64,000 bases of DNA from Prochlorococcus sp. AG-347-J20 (GTDB lineage: Bacteria; Cyanobacteriota; Cyanobacteriia; PCC-6307; Cyanobiaceae): the NCBI GenBank assembly GCA_003281485.1, contig QCBW01000002.1, forward strand, positions 62,001 to 126,000. The letters are read 5' to 3'. The position numbers were made by a program, and so were the translations under genes. The number at the start of each line of letters is the position of its first letter. Positions within the stretch are counted from its first letter, which is position 1. Below the pieces are notes generated by a model that was not told where the DNA came from, made no database searches, and saw only the letters and a program-made list of their open reading frames with translations. Shown piece after piece: positions 60,230 through 64,000 of this stretch.

Positions 60230-61510
60230 TTGAATAACCTAAAAAATCTAAGAGGAACAATTGACCTATTGCCTGATCAATTAATAAAGTGGCAAAACGT
60301 TGAGAAAATTTTATTTGAGCAGCTTGAAAGAGCATCTATCAAAGAAATAAGAACACCAATATTGGAAATGACTGAATTATTTATAAGAGGAATTGGTGAA
60401 GGAACAGATGTTGTCAGTAAGGAAATGTATACATTTCTTGATAGGGGGGAGAGATCATGCACTCTTAGGCCTGAAGGAACCGCCTCCGTTGCGCGAGCGT
60501 TAATACAAAATGGAATATCGTCTAATCCACTTCAGAAACTTTGGTACATGGGACCTATGTTTCGATATGAAAGACCTCAAGCAGGCAGGCAAAGACAGTT
60601 TCATCAGTTAGGTGTTGAGTTTATAGGATACGATTCAGTTAGAAGCGATGTTGAGATTATTGCTCTAGCTTGGGATATTTTAAGTAAATTAGGAATAAAA
60701 GATCTTAATCTTGAAATAAATACGTTAGGTGATCTTTATGATAGATCAAATTTTCAAAAATCCTTTTTAAAATGGTTAGAAATAAACAAAGACTCTCTAG
60801 ATTTAGATTCTCAAAATAGGATTACTAAAAATCCCTTAAGGATATTGGACTCTAAGAATATTCAAACTAAAAAAGCTCTTGAAAATGCTCCAAGATTATT
60901 TGATTTTTTGTCTGAAAAAAGTCATAAAAGATATTCAGATTTTAAAAAACATTTAGAGGTTTTAAAAATACCTTACGTTGAAAATTTTAATCTAGTAAGA
61001 GGTTTAGACTATTACACCCATACAGCTTTTGAAATTACTAGTGGTGCTCTAGGCTCACAAGCTACTGTTTGCGGAGGAGGAAGATACGACGATTTAATAA
61101 AACAAATGGGGGGGCCAAATACCCCTGCAATTGGATTCGCTATTGGTTTAGAAAGATTAATTTTACTAGCGGGGAAACAGCTTGAAGTCCCAAGGAATAC
61201 TGATATTTATATTATAAATCAAGGCTTAATTGCTGAATCATTAGCTATGAATTTATCTAGAAAATTAAGAACTTACGATTTGATAGTTGAGTTGGATTTA
61301 AGTGGAGCCTCATTCTCTAAACAATTTAAAAAGGCTAATAAGCTAAAATCTAAAAGTATTATTGTAATTGGTGATGATGAGGCAGTTAAAGGTGAATTTG
61401 TTATAAGACTCTTTGATCAATCAGGGAATGGGAATGAAGAAGAGGTTATATCTTTTGAGAATGATATTGAATTGGAAAAATGGATAAATAACAATTTACT
61501 TGCGAAGTGA
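60230..61510 (+). CDS. hisS: Histidyl-tRNA synthetase
   Basis: It charges tRNA-His. The 426-residue class II enzyme has motif 1 (GTIDLLPDQLIKW... at 9-21), motif 2 around MFRYERPQAGRQRQFHQLGV, the histidine A motif LVRGLDYYTHTAFEI and motif 3 GFAIGLERL. The C-terminal anticodon domain begins near 325. The start is TTG at 60230, with no ATG upstream in frame. Its stop overlaps the next ATG (TGATG). Confidence 0.96.
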   Translation: MNNLKNLRGTIDLLPDQLIKWQNVEKILFEQLERASIKEIRTPILEMTELFIRGIGEGTDVVSKEMYTFLDRGERSCTLRPEGTASVARALIQNGISSNPLQKLWYMGPMFRYERPQAGRQRQFHQLGVEFIGYDSVRSDVEIIALAWDILSKLGIKDLNLEINTLGDLYDRSNFQKSFLKWLEINKDSLDLDSQNRITKNPLRILDSKNIQTKKALENAPRLFDFLSEKSHKRYSDFKKHLEVLKIPYVENFNLVRGLDYYTHTAFEITSGALGSQATVCGGGRYDDLIKQMGGPNTPAIGFAIGLERLILLAGKQLEVPRNTDIYIINQGLIAESLAMNLSRKLRTYDLIVELDLSGASFSKQFKKANKLKSKSIIVIGDDEAVKGEFVIRLFDQSGNGNEEEVISFENDIELEKWINNNLLAK

Positions 61511-61800
61511 TGCTCTTAAAGTTTGTAATAATTTTTCTTTTTATATTTATTTGTTTTTATTTAGGGAATTTTCTTAAATTAAATAGAAAACAAAAAGTTT
61601 TGAGGGCTAAAAAATTAACAGCTTTTAATAAAAAGAATCTTAATAACTGGATGAATTTAACTAAAAAAGAAAGATATGACTTATCTAAACAAGATTCTGT
61701 TAACTATATGGACAGAAGAAAAATTTTACTAGAAGAAATTAGAAATGAATATAAGAAAATAACGAGAAAAAATTCTGAGGGGAATATTAAGAAAAAATAA
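61510..61800 (+). CDS. Small membrane-anchored protein of unknown function
   Basis: A 96-residue protein not recognised. Residues about 2-20 form one hydrophobic helix (LLKFVIIFLFIFICFYLG), followed by a very basic lysine/arginine-rich region with SKQDSVNYMDRRKILLEEIR. This suggests a membrane anchor with a cytoplasmic tail. Its ATG overlaps the hisS stop (TGATG), so it is translated with hisS; a GTG one codon earlier is the alternative. Confidence 0.55.
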   Translation: MLLKFVIIFLFIFICFYLGNFLKLNRKQKVLRAKKLTAFNKKNLNNWMNLTKKERYDLSKQDSVNYMDRRKILLEEIRNEYKKITRKNSEGNIKKK

Positions 61801-61802
61801 TT

Positions 61803-62102
61803 ATGGAAAATTACTGGACTTCTAATAAACCCATAAAAGGATTAAGACATTTTGTTTTAGTAAATGAGACTAGAGAACAAGAAAATATTATTTTTTCGAT
61901 GGTTTCTGTGCTTGATTCTGAAATTAATTTAAAAACTACCTACGAAGAATTACTAAATAGTGGAAATTGGTACAAGGGTTGGATCAATCTCCCAAAGCTT
62001 CAATCGATTACAGAAGAATACGTTAACTATAAATCCATCAATAAAGGAGAAGGTATAGATGAGATATTTATAAATGAAGATTCTTTATTTAGTATTTCTT
62101 AA
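61803..62102 (+). CDS. Tryptophan-rich small conserved protein (TIGR02450-like)
   Basis: A 99-residue protein. Its NYWTSNKPIKGLRHFVLVNE start and NWYKGWINLP resemble the KWTA-x-P...HF-x-V and W-x-x-GW blocks of TIGR02450, a family of small cyanobacterial and marine proteins with no known function. It is 2 bp after the preceding gene and so probably in the hisS operon. The family link is by eye and moderate. Confidence 0.6.
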   Translation: MENYWTSNKPIKGLRHFVLVNETREQENIIFSMVSVLDSEINLKTTYEELLNSGNWYKGWINLPKLQSITEEYVNYKSINKGEGIDEIFINEDSLFSIS

Positions 62103-62239
62103 TTTGACATAAGTCATTATGATCTCTTTTCTTTATTAACACAAAGTTTTTTTGTTACTTAATAATTATTTAAAAGTTTTACCCCTTTCAAAAAAATAAA
62201 ATTAACGTTATCAAGGATTAATATTATTTACTTAATCCA

Positions 62240-62473
62240 ATGTTAGGGGATATGTGGAGCTCATCAGAGTTGACTGCGGAAAAACTAGGAATAACTGAAA
62301 TTAAACTTTCTTTTTTACGTGAAAATGGAATACTCAAGCCTGGGATTCATTGGAAAAGCTCTCCACTCGGTCAGAAAAAACCTTGGAACCCCAAAGCGCT
62401 TTACAATATAAAAATGTGCAGAAAAATAATTAATAAATTCTATTCTGAAGAAAACTATAATATCGCAGCATAA
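62240..62473 (+). CDS. Small HTH-like protein of unknown function
   Basis: A 77-residue protein. SSELTAEKLGITEIKLSFLR followed by ENGILKPGIHW is like the winged helix of MerR/excisionase-type binders (helix, turn, helix, then a wing). Basic residues are common in the second half (IKMCRKIINKF). The start could be ATG 62240 or 62252. It may be a DNA-binding regulator, which is inference. It stands between hisS-linked genes and pcb. Confidence 0.55.
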   Translation: MLGDMWSSSELTAEKLGITEIKLSFLRENGILKPGIHWKSSPLGQKKPWNPKALYNIKMCRKIINKFYSEENYNIAA

Positions 62474-62517
62474 AAGCAAATATATATATTTATTGAATTG
62501 GAAGATACATAAAATTT

Positions 62518-62694
62518 CTATTCTATTAAATTCTCATCTTTACACTCAATTAGAGTGTTTTGCAAAGTTGGATATAAGTTAATCATATTTATATATTGTT
62601 TTGATTTTCTGTAAGATTTTGCAGCCTTTTTGTAATGAACTTCAGATTTCATTTCTAGTGAAAATTTTCTAGAAGACTCTTGAGAAGTAGTCAT
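62518..62694 (-). CDS. Small basic hypothetical protein (58 aa)
   Basis: On the minus strand a frame from ATG at 62694 to TAG at 62518 encodes 58 residues. The first part (MTTSQESSRKFSLEMKSEVH) is followed by a Lys/Tyr/Ala-rich helix and YINMINLYPTLQNTL. It has no family I can name. The frame looks protein-like (mixed composition, ATG, no long low-complexity run), but it is short and unproven. It is convergent with the HTH-like gene. Confidence 0.45.
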   Translation of the reverse strand: MTTSQESSRKFSLEMKSEVHYKKAAKSYRKSKQYINMINLYPTLQNTLIECKDENLIE

Positions 62695-63022
62695 AATATT
62701 AGATGTCTTATCTCATATTTAATAATTGTTTGAGAATGAGGCAATAAAAAGGGTGGTTTAATGAAACAAAACATCGTTTAATGTCAGCAAAAAGAAATTT
62801 AATAAAAATAAATTGAACTTAAAACTCATTCTATTTGATATGAAATCTATTCTCTAGCAATAACTTTACTGTTGAAATCTAACTTCTTTTATAGTTAATC
62901 GTTTTGGTAAATAGATTAATTTTTTTTTCTTAGGATTACTAATTTTTACAATTTTGTTGTGAATTCAACTGTTTGATGAAAATTAAAGTATTCTCAAAAC
63001 GTTTAAGCTAATCATTTCCTAA
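62695..63022. other. 328-bp AT-rich non-coding stretch upstream of pcb
   Basis: This is the longest gene-free gap in the window. I see no gene, tRNA or GC-rich terminator. It must hold the promoters of pcb and of the small minus-strand gene. TACAAT at 62947-62952 could be a -10 box for pcb, about 70 bp before the start, but no good -35 faces it. GTTG...CAAC (62956-62969) is only a weak 4-bp stem. Confidence 0.5.
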
Positions 63023-64000
63023 ATGCAAACCTACGGTAATCCAGATACCACTTACGGGTGGTGGGCTGGAAATTCAGGTGTAGCTAATCGCTCAGGAAAA
63101 TTTATCGCTGCTCATGTAGCTCATGCAGGATTAATTGTTTTCTGGGCTGGTGCTTTCACCCTTTTTGAACTTTCACGATTTGATCCTAGTGTTCCTATGG
63201 GTCATCAACCTTTAATTGTTCTTCCACACTTAGCTACTCTAGGAATAGGGTTTGACGCTAATGGCGTTGCGATGGGAGATACTAAACCTGTACTTGCGAT
63301 AGCAATTGTACACTTAGTTTCTTCTATGGTTTTAGCGGCTGGAGGACTTTTACACTCACTACTTCTTCCAGGAAATTTAGAAGATTCAGATATTGCTAGA
63401 GCAAGAAAATTCAATATTGAATGGGATAATCCTGACAAATTGACATTTATTCTTGGACATCATCTCCTCTTCTTAGGATTTGCGGTTATTGCTTTCGTTG
63501 AATGGGCCAGAGTCCATGGGATTTATGATCCAGCTATTGGTGCTGTAAGACAAGTTGAATACGAATTAAATTTAGCAAAAATTTGGAATCATCAAACAGA
63601 CTTTTTGACTATCGATAGCCTGGAAGAGGTTATGGGTGGTCATGCATTCCTAGCTTTTGTCGAGATAACAGGTGGTGCATGGCATATTGCTACTAAGCAA
63701 GTAGGAGAATTTACCAAGTTCAAAGGTAAAGGTCTTCTATCAGCCGAAGCTGTTCTATCTTGGTCATTGGCAGGTATAGGCTGGATGGCTATTATCGCAG
63801 CTTTCTGGAGTGCATCAAATACAACTGTATATCCTGTTGAATATTTTGGTGAACCACTAGAGTTGAAGTTTAGTATTTCTCCATATTGGATTGATACTGT
63901 TGATCTTCCTGATGGTGAGTTTACATCAAGGGCATGGTTAGCAAATGTTCACTACTACTTTGGTTTCTTCTTTATTCAGGGTCATCTTTGGCATGCTCTA
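63023..64000 (+). CDS. pcbA: Prochlorophyte chlorophyll a2/b2-binding antenna protein (Pcb), 3' end cut
   Basis: This thylakoid antenna protein binds divinyl chlorophylls a and b and serves photosystem II (or I under iron stress). 326 residues are visible from ATG 63023, and the family length is about 350. It belongs to the CP43/IsiA/Pcb group. [19 protein letters not shown] opens the protein, followed by [51 protein letters not shown] and [19 protein letters not shown]. His residues in the helices are chlorophyll ligands. The gene runs off the window. Presence of pcb and no phycobilisome gene marks Prochlorococcus. Confidence 0.95.
   Translation, partial: MQTYGNPDTTYGWWAGNSGVANRSGKFIAAHVAHAGLIVFWAGAFTLFELSRFDPSVPMGHQPLIVLPHLATLGIGFDANGVAMGDTKPVLAIAIVHLVSSMVLAAGGLLHSLLLPGNLEDSDIARARKFNIEWDNPDKLTFILGHHLLFLGFAVIAFVEWARVHGIYDPAIGAVRQVEYELNLAKIWNHQTDFLTIDSLEEVMGGHAFLAFVEITGGAWHIATKQVGEFTKFKGKGLLSAEAVLSWSLAGIGWMAIIAAFWSASNTTVYPVEYFGEPLELKFSISPYWIDTVDLPDGEFTSRAWLANVHYYFGFFFIQGHLWHAL

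Noticed and set aside
62104..62140. A perfect TTGACA at 62104-62109 as a promoter for the HTH-like gene
   Set aside because: No -10-like hexamer lies 16-18 bp downstream; the nearest, TATGAT, is only 8 bp away.
62140..62160. AT stem-and-T-run (AACACAAAG/TTTTTTGTT) as a terminator
   Set aside because: The stem has a bulge, no G-C core and is very weak.
1..64000. Mobile elements, prophage, CRISPR, rRNA or genomic island edges
   Set aside because: No integrase, transposase, direct-repeat array or tRNA-flanked foreign block is visible; gene content is core throughout. The one tRNA is not followed by an integrase.

Overview
The window is a stretch of core chromosome from a high-light-adapted Prochlorococcus (marine picocyanobacterium). 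The evidence is the very low GC content, tiny intergenic gaps, many TTG starts, and marker genes: a prochlorophyte chlorophyll-binding protein (pcb) at the right edge, plastocyanin, NDH-1 subunits ndhL and ndhD, cyAbrB, Ycf51, DUF3007, DUF760, DUF4336, DUF1350 and DUF3721. I see no insertion sequence, integrase, phage gene, CRISPR array or rRNA. About 64 protein genes and one tRNA are packed on both strands. The strain or clade (HLI or HLII) cannot be settled by reading alone.

Layout. 1-6.4 kb: a glutathione S-transferase-like gene (cut by the left edge) divergent from glutathione reductase, a Ca/Na exchanger, pyrC, tRNA-Leu(UAA), ndhL, a DUF3007 gene, trpA and cyAbrB. 6.4-10 kb: a YCII protein, a helix-turn-helix protein, a DUF1232 protein, a group 2 sigma factor, hisIE and a QueD-like protein. 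10-20.4 kb: a mostly minus-strand block with clpB, petE, an SDR epimerase, hemE, glgB, a CocE-type hydrolase, small unknowns and ycf51. 20.4-27 kb: a very large TamB-like protein, proA, folB and a lipase-like hydrolase. 27-36 kb: minus-strand M3 peptidase, ndhD, thrB, glk, thrS, trpS and an RG-rich protein. 36-41.2 kb: a plus-strand cluster with a DUF697 protein, a Mn/Zn-type ABC transporter (binding protein, ATPase, permease) and a DUF4336 protein.

41-51.4 kb: a DUF760 gene, lepB, menD, menB, glgA, murF, then glmU, an MnmC-type methyltransferase and aroA on the other strand. 51.5-58 kb: a plus-strand run of comB, nitrilase, N-acetylmuramoyl-L-alanine amidase, murI, prenyl diphosphate synthase and acs. 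58-64 kb: a DUF1350 gene, a DnaQ-like exonuclease, a glycine-pentad/DUF3721 protein, hisS, four small poorly known genes, and pcb running off the right edge.

Functionally the window mixes photosynthetic electron flow (petE, ndhL, ndhD, pcb, phylloquinone via menD/menB, prenyl side chain), glycogen metabolism (glk, glgA, glgB), cell wall synthesis (murF, murI, glmU, amidase), amino acid synthesis (trpA, hisIE, proA, thrB, aroA) and translation (thrS, trpS, hisS). I did not find a clearly new multi-gene system. The best leads are a comB gene that seems to start at ATT, a protein with glycine at every fifth residue fused to DUF3721, a QueD-like protein with a changed zinc site, an RG-rich protein overlapping trpS, and the unknown partners of the metal transporter.
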